64,000 nt of DNA from Neobacillus sp. SuZ13 (GCF_030123365.1 NZ_CP126107.1:1101501-1165500); one strand, 5' to 3'. Shown: positions 26,039-34,867, numbered from the stretch's first letter. Made by a program: numbers and translations. Notes: generated by a model not told the origin, from the sequence alone.

Positions 26039-27046
26039 ATGGTTAGAATTGCGGATGTTGCAAAAATGGCAAATGTTTCAACGGCCACAGTATCCCGAGT
26101 CATTAGTAATGCAGGGACTGTAAAAAAAGAAACAGCTGAAAAAGTTTTAGAAGCCATAAAAAAATTAAATTACCAGCCTAATATGCTGGCAAGACAATTA
26201 AGAAGATCTGAAACCAAAACAATTCTAGTGGTGGTTCCTGATATAACCAATACTTTCTTTTCTGCGGTGCTGCGCGGAATTGAATCCATTGCCATCGAAA
26301 ACGGATATCAAGTACTTCTAGGAGATGCGCGAAACGATGTCGAAAGCGAAACTAGTTTTTTAACGATATTAGGTCAAAAAAAAGCAGATGGATTGATATT
26401 ATTAACTGCAAGGACCGATCAAAAAATATTAGAAGATTTATCTCAGGATTACCCTGTAGTATTGGCGTGTGAATACTATGAGGGTTCCAAGCTGCCTACG
26501 GTCTCCATTGATAATGTTAGCAGTGCAAGAAAGGCAACTGAATATTTAATTAGCTTAAACCACAAGAGAATTGGACATATTTCCGGACCCTTGAATATTG
26601 TAGTTGGACGAGATCGATGCAGGGGGTTTCATCAAGCAATGGCGCAACATGGCCTGTCTGTGGATCCAAGTTTGGTACAGGAAGGTGAATTTTCTTTTGA
26701 AAGTGGATTTAATTTAATGATGAAATTTTTGTCACTAGAGAATCCTCCTACAGCCCTTTTTGCCGGTAATGATGAAATGGCTATGGGCGCCATTAAAGCC
26801 GCTAAATCTAAAGGTTTAAGAGTGCCAGAGGATTTATCTGTTATTGGCTTTGATGATATTCAATTTGCATCGATTTTTGAACCTGCTCTAACAACCGTGG
26901 CACAACCAACGTTTGATATGGGTCAAAAAGCGATGCGTCTACTGTTAAAATTAATTAAAGATGAAGAAATAGAGAAAGATCAATTTATTCTTCCTGATAA
27001 ACTCATTGTCCGTGAATCGTGCAAAGAACTTACCGTAGAAGAGTAG
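26039..27046 (+). CDS. LacI family transcriptional regulator (intact)
   Basis: A 335-residue repressor. The N-terminal HTH (IADVAKMANVSTATVSRVIS) and hinge (LNYQPNMLARQLRR) are followed by the periplasmic-binding-like effector domain (DITNTFFSAVLRG, GNDEMAMGAIKAAKSKGLRV). ATG 26039 follows AAGGGGAAAG. It is the full-length sister of the HTH-less protein at 13894. The repeated TGTAATCGATTACA palindrome at its own promoter and at the sugar promoters has the size and central CG expected of LacI-family operators, so it is the natural candidate for binding them. Confidence 0.92.
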   Translation: MVRIADVAKMANVSTATVSRVISNAGTVKKETAEKVLEAIKKLNYQPNMLARQLRRSETKTILVVVPDITNTFFSAVLRGIESIAIENGYQVLLGDARNDVESETSFLTILGQKKADGLILLTARTDQKILEDLSQDYPVVLACEYYEGSKLPTVSIDNVSSARKATEYLISLNHKRIGHISGPLNIVVGRDRCRGFHQAMAQHGLSVDPSLVQEGEFSFESGFNLMMKFLSLENPPTALFAGNDEMAMGAIKAAKSKGLRVPEDLSVIGFDDIQFASIFEPALTTVAQPTFDMGQKAMRLLLKLIKDEEIEKDQFILPDKLIVRESCKELTVEE

Positions 27047-27084
27047 TTTAGCCTATTCCTGTTAGAATTAAAATAATGAAAAAC

Positions 27085-27130
27085 AAAAGGGGAGTGAACT
27101 TAATAATGGTTCACTCCCCTTTTGTTTTTT
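27085..27130 (+). terminator. Intrinsic terminator of the LacI gene
   Basis: A 15-bp perfect stem (AAAAGGGGAGTGAAC / GTTCACTCCCCTTTT) with a 9-base loop, then GTTTTTT. Confidence 0.93.
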
Positions 27131-27229
27131 ATTGTTAGGGGACCAGCATTCTATTGGTTCTAGATCAGTTTTTATCATTCTGATTAAAAAAGAATCGAGG
27201 AAGTTTTAAAAAAATATTGAATTCTATAC

Positions 27230-27244
27230 TGTAATCGATTACAA
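27230..27244. promoter_or_regulatory. Operator copy 7
   Basis: TGTAATCGATTACAA; first of three sites before dehydrogenase copy 2. Its centre is 131 bases before the centre of copy 8. Confidence 0.75.
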
Positions 27245-27359
27245 TTAGGGTGTCGAAAAAAAGAGTAAAATATTTTAGTCCTAAGTGAAAAGGTATTTTA
27301 TTCTGAAAGGTTATTTCTTAATTTAAAAGTATGAATAAATTCAAATTTTTTCGACGAAA

Positions 27360-27375
27360 ATGTAATCCATTACAT
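27360..27375. promoter_or_regulatory. Operator copy 8
   Basis: ATGTAATCCATTACAT, central mismatch; its centre is 85 bases before that of copy 9. Confidence 0.7.
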
Positions 27376-27444
27376 TTATAGAGGTTTGAAGGATAGATAA
27401 ATTATATATTTTCTAGGAATAAACACATATTTTTTTGTAAGTTA

Positions 27445-27460
27445 GTGTAATCGATTACAC
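27445..27460. promoter_or_regulatory. Operator copy 9
   Basis: GTGTAATCGATTACAC, perfect 16-bp palindrome, 60 bases before the dehydrogenase start. Confidence 0.78.
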
Positions 27461-27520
27461 CAGATGACTTCTACTCATTCTTGGGTGAATCGAAAAGTTC
27501 GATTGGAGGACGGAAAACAA

Positions 27521-28699
27521 ATGGAAAAAATAAAAGTAGGAATCATCGGGACAGGTTTCATTGGCCCGACACATATTGAAGCAATCAGAAGACTTGGATT
27601 CGTGGAAGTCGTAGCATTAGCCGAGACGAGTCAAGAACAAGCGGAAAGAAAGGCAGCTGAACTTGGAATTCCGAAAGCATATGGAGATTACCTTGAAATG
27701 CTGCGTGACAGCGAAATTCAGGTAGTTCATAATTGTACCCCAAACCATGTGCACTTTGCGATTAATAAAGAAATTATTTTAGCAGGTAAACATGTGATCT
27801 CAGAGAAACCGCTTGCGATGAATAGTGAAGAATCAGCGGAATTGTTGGCGTTGGCTCAAAAACAGGGTGTTGTACATGGTGTGAACTTTAATTACAGACA
27901 GCATGCGAGTGTGCAAAACCTGCGAGCTAAAATTGCTAAAGGTGACCTTGGGAAAGTGAATTTGGTTCACGGAAGCTATTTGCAGGATTGGTTACTATAT
28001 GAAACGGATTTTAACTGGCGTTTAGCACCGGAAGTCGGCGGAAAATCTCGCGCAGTAGCAGATATCGGGTCTCATTGGTGTGACACCGTTCAATTTGTTA
28101 CCGGTAAAAAGATTGTAGAAGTATTTGCTGATTTAGCAACGGTCATTCCAGTTAGAAAGAAAGCAATTGGAAGTGTGGCCACTTTCAGCACACAAAGTAC
28201 TCAAGATGTAGAATATGAAGATGTTTCAATCAATACAGAAGACTATGCATCCGTACTAGTTCGTTTTGAAGATGGATCAAGAGGAGTCTTCACTGTTTCA
28301 CAAGTAAGTGCAGGCCGAAAAAATCGTTTAAGCTTTGAAATCGATGGCAGCAAGAGCTCTGCTTACTGGAATCAAGAAGAGCCAGAAAAATTATGGATGG
28401 GGCACAGAGATAAGCCGAATGAGATCCTTCTTGCCGATCCGGCACTGTTCGCACCTGAAGCAAGATCAGCGATTCATCATCCAGGAGGTCATAACGAAGG
28501 CTGGCCAGATGCACTGAAAAATATGATGTTAAATTATTATACGTTCATTCGTGATGGTAAAGATCCTTTAAAGGATCAAGCTAATTTTGCTACATTCGAA
28601 GACGGTCATATTTCGATGGCTATTACCGATGCCATTTTAGAAAGCCATGAACAGCAAAAATGGGTGAAGGTTAGTGCAAATAAGGAGGCTTTAGTGTGA
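27521..28699 (+). CDS. Gfo/Idh/MocA family oxidoreductase (copy 2)
   Basis: A 392-residue protein, the same length as and very similar to copy 1 at 18877 (VGIIGTGFIGPTHIEAIRR, SEKPLAMNS, ADIGSHWCDTVQFVTGK are shared). Differences are spread through the whole protein (for example near TFSTQSTQDVEYEDVS), so the duplication is not very recent. ATG 27521 follows GGAGG; the frame stays open up to 27464, but that extension runs back to the operator. It is translationally coupled to the TIM-barrel copy 2, as in the first cassette. Confidence 0.88.
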   Translation: MEKIKVGIIGTGFIGPTHIEAIRRLGFVEVVALAETSQEQAERKAAELGIPKAYGDYLEMLRDSEIQVVHNCTPNHVHFAINKEIILAGKHVISEKPLAMNSEESAELLALAQKQGVVHGVNFNYRQHASVQNLRAKIAKGDLGKVNLVHGSYLQDWLLYETDFNWRLAPEVGGKSRAVADIGSHWCDTVQFVTGKKIVEVFADLATVIPVRKKAIGSVATFSTQSTQDVEYEDVSINTEDYASVLVRFEDGSRGVFTVSQVSAGRKNRLSFEIDGSKSSAYWNQEEPEKLWMGHRDKPNEILLADPALFAPEARSAIHHPGGHNEGWPDALKNMMLNYYTFIRDGKDPLKDQANFATFEDGHISMAITDAILESHEQQKWVKVSANKEALV

Positions 28700-29667
28700 A
28701 ATTAGGTGTGTTTACAGTTCTATATCAAAATCTTCCTTTTGAAGCCATGTTAGATAAATTAGCCCAAATAGGGGTAGAGGCCGTTGAGTTAGGAACCGGT
28801 AACTATCCGGGGAATAGTCATTGTAATCCCGATGAATTGTTAGGGAATACAGATAAAATCAAATCGTTCCGACGGGCGATTGAAAGCAGGGGACTAACCA
28901 TCAGTGGACTAAGCTGCCATGGCAACCCTCTACATCCTAATGTAAAGGCTGCCAAAGAGGCGCATGATGTATGGAGAAAAACGGTTTTACTGGCTGAACA
29001 GTTAGAGGTACCAGTTATCAATGGTTTCGCTGGATGTCCAGGGGATCATCCGGGTGCCAAGTTTCCGAATTGGGTGACCTGCTCTTGGCCTCCAGAATAT
29101 GCAGAAGTTTTAGAATGGCAATGGAATGATATCGTTATTCCGTACTGGAAAGAAGAAGCGAAATTCGCTGAAATGCACGGGATTCATCAAATTGCTTTCG
29201 AAATGCATCCGGGATTTGTTGTCTATAACCCGGAAACACTACTAAAACTAAGAGAACATGCAGGACCGAACATCGGAGCTAACTTTGACCCAAGTCATTT
29301 GGTGTGGCAAGGAATTGATCCAGTTGAGGCCATAAAAAAACTAGGCCGTGAAAATGCGATCTTCCATTTCCATGCAAAAGATACCTATTTAGACCAAGCT
29401 AATATCAAGGTGAATGGTGTTCTCGATACGAAGCATTACAGTCAAGTATTGGATCGCTCATGGACCTTCCGCTCAGTGGGCTATGGCCATAACGAAAAAA
29501 TGTGGAAAGATATGATCAGTACACTTCGTGCAGTAGGGTATGATTACGTGGTTTCCATTGAACATGAAGATATGTTGGCGTCTATCGATGAAGGCTTAAT
29601 GAAAGCAATTACACTGTTAAAAGGAACGTTGTTTAAAGAGCAATTATCGGAAATGTGGTGGGCTTAA
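28696..29667 (+). CDS. Sugar phosphate isomerase/epimerase-like TIM barrel (copy 2)
   Basis: A 323-residue paralogue of 20052 with the same probable metal ligands (IAFEMHPG, NFDPSHLVWQG, IFHFHAKDTY, SIEHEDML) and the same C-terminal MWWA. The GTG start overlaps the preceding stop (GTGA). With 27521 it repeats the dehydrogenase-TIM pair of the first cassette under three operators of its own. Confidence 0.85.
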   Translation: MKLGVFTVLYQNLPFEAMLDKLAQIGVEAVELGTGNYPGNSHCNPDELLGNTDKIKSFRRAIESRGLTISGLSCHGNPLHPNVKAAKEAHDVWRKTVLLAEQLEVPVINGFAGCPGDHPGAKFPNWVTCSWPPEYAEVLEWQWNDIVIPYWKEEAKFAEMHGIHQIAFEMHPGFVVYNPETLLKLREHAGPNIGANFDPSHLVWQGIDPVEAIKKLGRENAIFHFHAKDTYLDQANIKVNGVLDTKHYSQVLDRSWTFRSVGYGHNEKMWKDMISTLRAVGYDYVVSIEHEDMLASIDEGLMKAITLLKGTLFKEQLSEMWWA

Positions 29668-29678
29668 GGAAGCCCAGA

Positions 29679-29713
29679 GACGGTTCTCATGCTTCCGAAG
29701 CATGAGAACCGTC
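29679..29713. repeat. 17-bp inverted repeat (GACGGTTCTCATGCTTC)
   Basis: Near-perfect hairpin of two 17-base arms, 12 bases past the TIM-barrel stop; no T tract. A partial copy of the same motif follows the paralogous gene at 21031-21056. It may work as a terminator or mRNA-stabilising hairpin. Confidence 0.65.
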
Positions 29714-29750
29714 CCCCCGCACCCAATTAATAAAAATAGAGGTGTTAAAA

Positions 29751-31028
29751 ATGAATACGCTTGTAGGTCAAGAACGTACTTTAGGCGGACTGCCAATGGG
29801 AGTCGTTTGGGGATTTGTTGCAACGTTAATTTTTATGGCCGGTGACGGTCTCGAGCACGCATGGTTGTCTCCCTATCTGATTGAAAAGGGATTGACCGTT
29901 CAACAATCAGCCACTCTTTTTGCGGTTTATGGAGCCATCTTGGCTATCGCATCTTATTTTTCTGGTGTACTCACCGAGATGTGGGGACCTAGGAAGGTAA
30001 TGGTTATCGGTCTTGTTACTTGGTTAATCGGTCAGGTACTATTCATTGAATATGGTTTAAAGTTAAACAATTACGCTATTATGCTCCCGACTTATGGGAT
30101 TCGTGGTTTAGGTTATCCTTTATTCTGTTACTCTTTCTTAGTGTGGGTTACTTATCGCAGTCCAGAGCGGATTTTGGCAACAGCTGTAGGATTATTTTGG
30201 GCAGCGTGGAGTGGCGGGCTCTATGTTGTAGGAAGTTATTTCCCTGCTTACATGCTTCCGAAGATCGGATATATCGGGTTATTGTGGAGTGCTGTAGCTT
30301 GGGTGTTAGTCGGAGGAATTGTTGGTCTTATTGTAGTAAAAGGTGATGTAAAAAAGGAACAAAAGGGAGATCCAAAGGAAAAGCTAAAGAGCTTAATGAG
30401 TGGATTTACCATTTGTATCGAACAGCCGAAAGTGGCGATCGGCGGCGTGGTTCGGATTATCAATTCAACAGGGATCGGTTCACTGCCAATCTTTTTCCCA
30501 ATGTACTTGAAGTCCAATTACGGATTCACAACTGAACAGTTTTTACAAATGTGGGGAACGATGTGGTTTGCAAATATTATTTTTAACCTAATCATTCCTT
30601 ACATCAGTGATAAATGGTTAGGCTGGCAAAAAACGATTCAATGGCTTGGCAGCTTCGGTATGGGCGTCATGTTACTCGTCTTGCTTTACACACCTGAAGT
30701 ATTTGGCAGCAGTTTCTTGGCCTTGAATATTGCAGGTATTTTAATGGGAATTGTGCTTTGTGGTTTCGTGCCACTTTCAGCTCTAGTAGCATCTCTTGCT
30801 CCTGAGAAAAAAGGATCAGCAATGGCGATTGTAAGCTTTGGTGCAGGAATGTCCTACTTTATCGCTCCAGCAATCGTTGGGTTATTTATTGGACTTATCG
30901 GTGCAAAAGGGGTTATTTGGATCTTCGCAGGCACGTATTTCCTTGGTGCGTATTTAATGAAATTTATGAAACTTCCTTCCGAAAAGGATAATAAAAAAGA
31001 GATTTTATTAGAAAAACATGCAGGTTAA
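29751..31028 (+). CDS. MFS transporter, RbtT/DalT/CsbX subfamily
   Basis: A 425-residue permease with about twelve hydrophobic segments. GDGLEHAWLSPYLIEKGLTV, SGVLTEMWGPRKVMVIGLV and YGIRGLGYPLFCYSFLVW resemble the ribitol/D-arabinitol (RbtT/DalT) and CsbX proton symporters. ATG 29751 follows AGAGGTG; an in-frame GTG at 29742 lies inside that site. It lies downstream of cassette 2, so it offers a second uptake route for the island's sugar or sugar alcohol, or exports an intermediate. Confidence 0.85.
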   Translation: MNTLVGQERTLGGLPMGVVWGFVATLIFMAGDGLEHAWLSPYLIEKGLTVQQSATLFAVYGAILAIASYFSGVLTEMWGPRKVMVIGLVTWLIGQVLFIEYGLKLNNYAIMLPTYGIRGLGYPLFCYSFLVWVTYRSPERILATAVGLFWAAWSGGLYVVGSYFPAYMLPKIGYIGLLWSAVAWVLVGGIVGLIVVKGDVKKEQKGDPKEKLKSLMSGFTICIEQPKVAIGGVVRIINSTGIGSLPIFFPMYLKSNYGFTTEQFLQMWGTMWFANIIFNLIIPYISDKWLGWQKTIQWLGSFGMGVMLLVLLYTPEVFGSSFLALNIAGILMGIVLCGFVPLSALVASLAPEKKGSAMAIVSFGAGMSYFIAPAIVGLFIGLIGAKGVIWIFAGTYFLGAYLMKFMKLPSEKDNKKEILLEKHAG

Positions 31029-31067
31029 TTATTTTTAAAAAAATTCGCTCATTAAGGGGGAAGAACA

Positions 31068-31361
31068 ATGATTATCATTCACGCAAAATTGAAGGTGAAT
31101 GCGTCTTATCGTGAAATATTCTTGGAAGAGGCAAGGCTTGTAACAAAACCGTCTCAAGCGGAGTCCGGAAATATTAGTTATCAATATTATGAAAATCCAG
31201 AAGAGGCAAACAGCTTTATCTTTGTTGAGAAATGGAAGGATGAAGAAGCGATTCAACTCCATGAGGAAACCCCTCACTTTAAAAGATTCATAAATGCTGT
31301 TGAACCCATAGTTGCTGAACCTATCCATGCAGAATTATTTGAGGCTTCAGTGAAAAATTAA
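31068..31361 (+). CDS. Antibiotic biosynthesis monooxygenase (ABM) family protein
   Basis: A 97-residue single-domain ABM (dimeric ferredoxin-like) protein, YgiN-like. IIIHAKLKVNASYREIFLEE, GNISYQYYENPEEANSFIFV and EKWKDEEAIQLHEETPHFKR are typical. Such small proteins act as quinol monooxygenases or in handling reactive carbonyls. The role here is unknown; it lies 40 bases after the MFS gene, in the same apparent operon. Confidence 0.82.
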   Translation: MIIIHAKLKVNASYREIFLEEARLVTKPSQAESGNISYQYYENPEEANSFIFVEKWKDEEAIQLHEETPHFKRFINAVEPIVAEPIHAELFEASVKN

Positions 31362-31373
31362 TTTTAGACAAAT

Positions 31374-31420
31374 ATAAGGATTAACTCCGAGCTGTGTATC
31401 AGCTAGAGTTAATCCTTATT
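31374..31420 (+). terminator. Terminator-like hairpin after the ABM gene
   Basis: ATAAGGATTAACTC pairs with GAGTTAATCCTTAT; an inner AGCTG/CAGCT stem extends it. The T tract is short. Confidence 0.6.
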
Positions 31421-31469
31421 TGGTAACTACAATTTTATCAGGTTTGTATAGAAAGGAATGGATGAAAAA

Positions 31470-32270
31470 ATGAATCTGGAATTAAAAAATAAAACCGCAC
31501 TTGTGACTGGAAGCAGTAAAGGTATTGGGAAAGCAATTGCCATGGCGTTTGCGGAAGAAGGTGCCAACGTTGTAATTTGTGCACGCGGCGCGGAATTGTT
31601 AAATGAGGCGTCGGCTGAAATCGAAAAAAACGGAGGAAGTGTTCTTGCTATTCAAGCCGATTTAACAAAACAAGCAGACGTCGACCATCTTGTTGTTTCT
31701 GCTATTGATCGTTTTAAAACCGTCGACATCCTCGTTAATAATGCGGGGATTGCAAGTGGATTTGATGACTTTGAATCATTGGATATAGACGAATGGCAGC
31801 ATATTTTTGAAGTCAATCTTTTTGGAACGGTACGTGTAACTAAAGCAATTATTCCTTATATGAAAAGAACAGGATTTGGCCGCATTATTAACATCTCATC
31901 AGAATCCGGCATTCAACCAGACGCATTCATGCCTCATTACAATGCCTCTAAAGCAGCACTAATTAATTTTACAAAAAGCTTATCCAAGGCATATGCTGCA
32001 GAAGGAATACTTGTCAATACGGTATCGCCTGCATTTATCATGACACCCATGCTTGAGGACCTGTTGAAGGATAATGCCAAAAAGCTGAACATCAGTTATG
32101 ATGAAGCAATCCAGCAATTTCTTAAGGAAAATCGTCCGCATGTTGAAGTGAAACGGCCAGGGACGGTGGAGGAAGTTGCTTCAGCTGTTGTGTACCTTGC
32201 TTCAAAAAAGGCTTCTTTTATAAATGGTGTCAACCTTCGAGTTGATGGTGGCTCCGTTGCAAGTCTCTAA
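31470..32270 (+). CDS. SDR family oxidoreductase
   Basis: A short-chain dehydrogenase of about 266 residues. Cofactor site TGSSKGIGKAIA, structural NNAGIASG, catalytic Ser in NISSESG and Tyr/Lys in YNASKAAL, and a C-terminal FINGVNLRVDGGSVASL. I prefer ATG 31470 (MNLELKNK) over ATG 31458 because the latter overlaps the AAAGGA site. It may reduce a keto-sugar of the pathway; sequence does not give the substrate. Confidence 0.88.
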   Translation: MNLELKNKTALVTGSSKGIGKAIAMAFAEEGANVVICARGAELLNEASAEIEKNGGSVLAIQADLTKQADVDHLVVSAIDRFKTVDILVNNAGIASGFDDFESLDIDEWQHIFEVNLFGTVRVTKAIIPYMKRTGFGRIINISSESGIQPDAFMPHYNASKAALINFTKSLSKAYAAEGILVNTVSPAFIMTPMLEDLLKDNAKKLNISYDEAIQQFLKENRPHVEVKRPGTVEEVASAVVYLASKKASFINGVNLRVDGGSVASL

Positions 32271-32309
32271 TCTGAATGCTTTAACTATGGATCATCATCA
32301 ACATCTTGA

Positions 32310-32450
32310 AAAGCTGGCATAGGTATCGCTCATGAAATTCGTAACCGATTGAAGGTTGTAAAGAGATTTATTCATGTTAATAGTATAAAAGGAAAGGGAA
32401 CAACTTTTACGATTTCCATTCCTCCTAAGCTTATAGTGAACAAATTGTGA
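32310..32450 (+). pseudogene. Sensor histidine kinase relic
   Basis: The frame reads AGIGIAHEIRNRLKVVKRF and then GKGTTFTISIPPK before a stop. The first part is the H-box of a KinA/KinB-like kinase; the second is the end of its ATPase domain. Roughly 180 residues between them, and everything before the H-box, are missing, so it is non-functional. Confidence 0.6.
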
Positions 32451-32479
32451 CAATATAAAATTATAGGTTGCATATTTAG

Positions 32480-32495
32480 GTGTAATCGATTACAA
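32480..32495. promoter_or_regulatory. Operator copy 10
   Basis: GTGTAATCGATTACAA; first of three good sites before the levoglucosan-dehydrogenase-like unit. A degenerate site (ATGTAAGCGATACAA) follows at 32502-32516. Confidence 0.75.
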
Positions 32496-32613
32496 TAATT
32501 CATGTAAGCGATACAACATCTATTATTCTTGTCTGATGATAGTAATGGCTAGAATTAAATAGAGATTAATTCATTACTTCCTTTTAAAAAACAGCAGTCA
32601 TCTTCATACAAAA

Positions 32614-32629
32614 ATGTAATGGATTACAT
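32614..32629. promoter_or_regulatory. Operator copy 11
   Basis: ATGTAATGGATTACAT, 134 bases (centre to centre) after copy 10 and 85 before copy 12. Confidence 0.7.
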
Positions 32630-32698
32630 TGTGCTAAACCGTAAATAGTGGATTAAATCTTATTATTATTGAAAGTTTAGAGAAATTTTTAAAAGAAA

Positions 32699-32714
32699 AT
32701 GTAATCGATTACTA
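32699..32714. promoter_or_regulatory. Operator copy 12
   Basis: ATGTAATCGATTACTA, one half slightly degenerate, 78 bases before the start of the IolE-like gene. Confidence 0.68.
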
Positions 32715-32791
32715 TAATTAAAGGTGAGTTGCTCGGTTTTTATAGGATGAAATATGGCACACTAAATTCCAAAAGATATGGAGGTAATCAA

Positions 32792-33613
32792 ATGAAATTA
32801 GGTTATCAAACAAATACTTGGGGCGGCGTAGTAGGTCATCCAGCAGGTGTGACTTCTATTAAAGACTCTTACTACCTTGCTTACGGATCTACAGAAGAGG
32901 CGTTAAAGGATATTGCCGAAGCTGGCTATGATGGCTTTGAAATCTTCGACGGCAACTTAATGGAATATAAAGATAAAAAAGATGAGTTTTTAAAATTGAT
33001 GAATGAGCATTCTTTAACTTTGGTGGGTGTTTATACAGGCGGGAACTTTATTTTCCCTGATATTTTAGAAGAAGAATTAATAAAAATCGAAAGTGTAGCG
33101 GCATTCGCATCAGAAGTAGGTGCAGAGCATCTTGTGATCGGCGGCGGAGCAGTACGTGCAAACGGGATTCTTGAAAGTGATTATACCGCTCTTGGTAATG
33201 CGCTTAATAAAGTAGTAAAAATTGCTGAAAAATATAATCTTGTTGCAAGTTATCACCCTCATTTAGGAACGAATGTTCAGGCTCCTGAACAACTAGATAA
33301 ATTAATGCCATTAACAAAAATTAATCTTTGCCCAGACACAGCTCATATCGAAGCAGGCGGTGGAGATCCTGTGGCTGTTATCAGAAAATATGTGGATCGT
33401 ATCAAGTATGTGCATTTCAAAGATTATGCCAATGGAGATTTTTTACCATTAGGTAAAGGGCATCAAAAATTTGATGAAATGGTTAAAGCATTAGAAGAGG
33501 CAAACTATGATGGCTGGATTACGGTTGAGTTAGACAGCTACCCAGATCCAAAACAAGGGGCTAAAATCAGCCGCAGTTATTTAAATCAATTTGATAAAGT
33601 AAATCAAGCATAA
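32792..33613 (+). CDS. Sugar phosphate isomerase/epimerase-like TIM barrel (IolE-like)
   Basis: A 273-residue TIM barrel. LGYQTNTWGG at the start and the metal-site pattern (His of ASYHPHLG, Asp of NLCPDTAHIEAGG, His of KYVHFKDYANG, Glu of ITVELDSYPDP) recall IolE-type keto-sugar dehydratases. ATG 32792 follows GGAGG; the longer frame to 32729 is rejected. It sits 66 bases before the levoglucosan-dehydrogenase-like gene, so beta-elimination of the 3-keto product (LgdB1-like) is a reasonable inference. Confidence 0.83.
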   Translation: MKLGYQTNTWGGVVGHPAGVTSIKDSYYLAYGSTEEALKDIAEAGYDGFEIFDGNLMEYKDKKDEFLKLMNEHSLTLVGVYTGGNFIFPDILEEELIKIESVAAFASEVGAEHLVIGGGAVRANGILESDYTALGNALNKVVKIAEKYNLVASYHPHLGTNVQAPEQLDKLMPLTKINLCPDTAHIEAGGGDPVAVIRKYVDRIKYVHFKDYANGDFLPLGKGHQKFDEMVKALEEANYDGWITVELDSYPDPKQGAKISRSYLNQFDKVNQA

Positions 33614-33679
33614 ACGTTTCATCCATTAGGAATATCAAACTTTTTAAAAATAAGAAGATAATAGTGGGAGGATACTAAG

Positions 33680-34867
33680 ATGAAAAAATTAAACGTAGGT
33701 ATGATCGGCGGAGGATTTATGGGTAAAGCGCATTCACTTGCATATGCAGGAATGCCAATGTTTTTCTGGCCAGCACCAGCAATTCCTCATCGCCATACAG
33801 TAGTTGACGTTAACGAAGGATTGGCTAAAGATGCGGCAGCAAGATTAGGCTTTGACAACTATGCGACTGACTGGAGAGATGTTGTTAATAACCCAGAAAT
33901 CGATGTCATCGACATTGTTACTCCAAACAATACTCATGCTGAAATCGCAATTGCAGCAGCAAAAGCAGGCAAGCATATTATTTGTGAAAAGCCATTAGCA
34001 TTAGGCGCTGAACAAGCGAAGGAAATGTTAGAAGCAGTAAAAGCTGCAGGTGTAAAACACGCAGTTGCTTTCAATTACAGAAGAACACCAGCTGTGGCTC
34101 TTGCGAAAAAATATATTGAAGAAGGAAGAATTGGTAAAGTTCTAAGCTTCCGTGGAACATACTTACAAGACTGGTCTGCTGATCCGAATTCTCCATTATC
34201 ATGGCGCTTCCAAAAGAAAATCGCTGGATCAGGTGCTCTAGGTGATATCGGTACACACGTGGTTGATTATGCTCGTTACCTTGTGGGCGAAATTACAGAT
34301 GTAAATGCAATTACAAAAACATGGATTCCTGAAAGACCAATTCAAACTGGCGGCATCGACAAGTTAGGTACAGTGAAAGCTGGAGGCAATGATGTCCCAA
34401 AAGCAGCTGTTGATGTAGACGATGAATTTATCACCATGGTCAAATTCGATAATGGTGCAATTGGAACAATCGAAGCAACTCGTAATGCACATGGCCGCAA
34501 CAACTTCCTAACTTTTGAAATTCATGGTGAAAAGGGTTCTCTATACTTTAACTATGAGCGCCGTGATGAGCTTCAAGTTTGCTTTGCTGATGATCCAAGT
34601 GATGCAAAAGGCTTCAGAACTGTTTACTCAGGACCAGCTACTCCATACGGTGAAGGATTATGGCCAATCCCTGCTCTAGGAATTGGTTATGGTGAAACAA
34701 AGATCATTGAAACATATGATTTCTTTAAAGCAATCAGTGAGGGTACTGAATTCTCACCTAACTTCAATGATGGCTACCAGATTGAATTAATCGCAGATGC
34801 AATTCTTGAATCTGCTGAAAAAGGTCAATGGGTTAATCTTGAAAAAACGGCTGCGGCTGTAAAATAA
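33680..34867 (+). CDS. Gfo/Idh/MocA oxidoreductase resembling levoglucosan dehydrogenase
   Basis: A 395-residue NAD-dependent dehydrogenase. N-terminal GMIGGGFMGKAHSLAYAGMP, catalytic Lys104 in CEKPLAL, Asp189 and His193 in GDIGTHVVD. The stretches MFFWPAPAIP, FRGTYLQDWSADPNSPLSWR and EGLWPIPALGIGYGETKIIE match what I remember of Pseudarthrobacter levoglucosan dehydrogenase, which oxidises C3 of 1,6-anhydroglucose. ATG 33680 follows GGGAGG. The IolE-like TIM barrel precedes it and a glucokinase follows its terminator. The precise substrate (levoglucosan or another glucoside) is an inference. Confidence 0.82.
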   Translation: MKKLNVGMIGGGFMGKAHSLAYAGMPMFFWPAPAIPHRHTVVDVNEGLAKDAAARLGFDNYATDWRDVVNNPEIDVIDIVTPNNTHAEIAIAAAKAGKHIICEKPLALGAEQAKEMLEAVKAAGVKHAVAFNYRRTPAVALAKKYIEEGRIGKVLSFRGTYLQDWSADPNSPLSWRFQKKIAGSGALGDIGTHVVDYARYLVGEITDVNAITKTWIPERPIQTGGIDKLGTVKAGGNDVPKAAVDVDDEFITMVKFDNGAIGTIEATRNAHGRNNFLTFEIHGEKGSLYFNYERRDELQVCFADDPSDAKGFRTVYSGPATPYGEGLWPIPALGIGYGETKIIETYDFFKAISEGTEFSPNFNDGYQIELIADAILESAEKGQWVNLEKTAAAVK

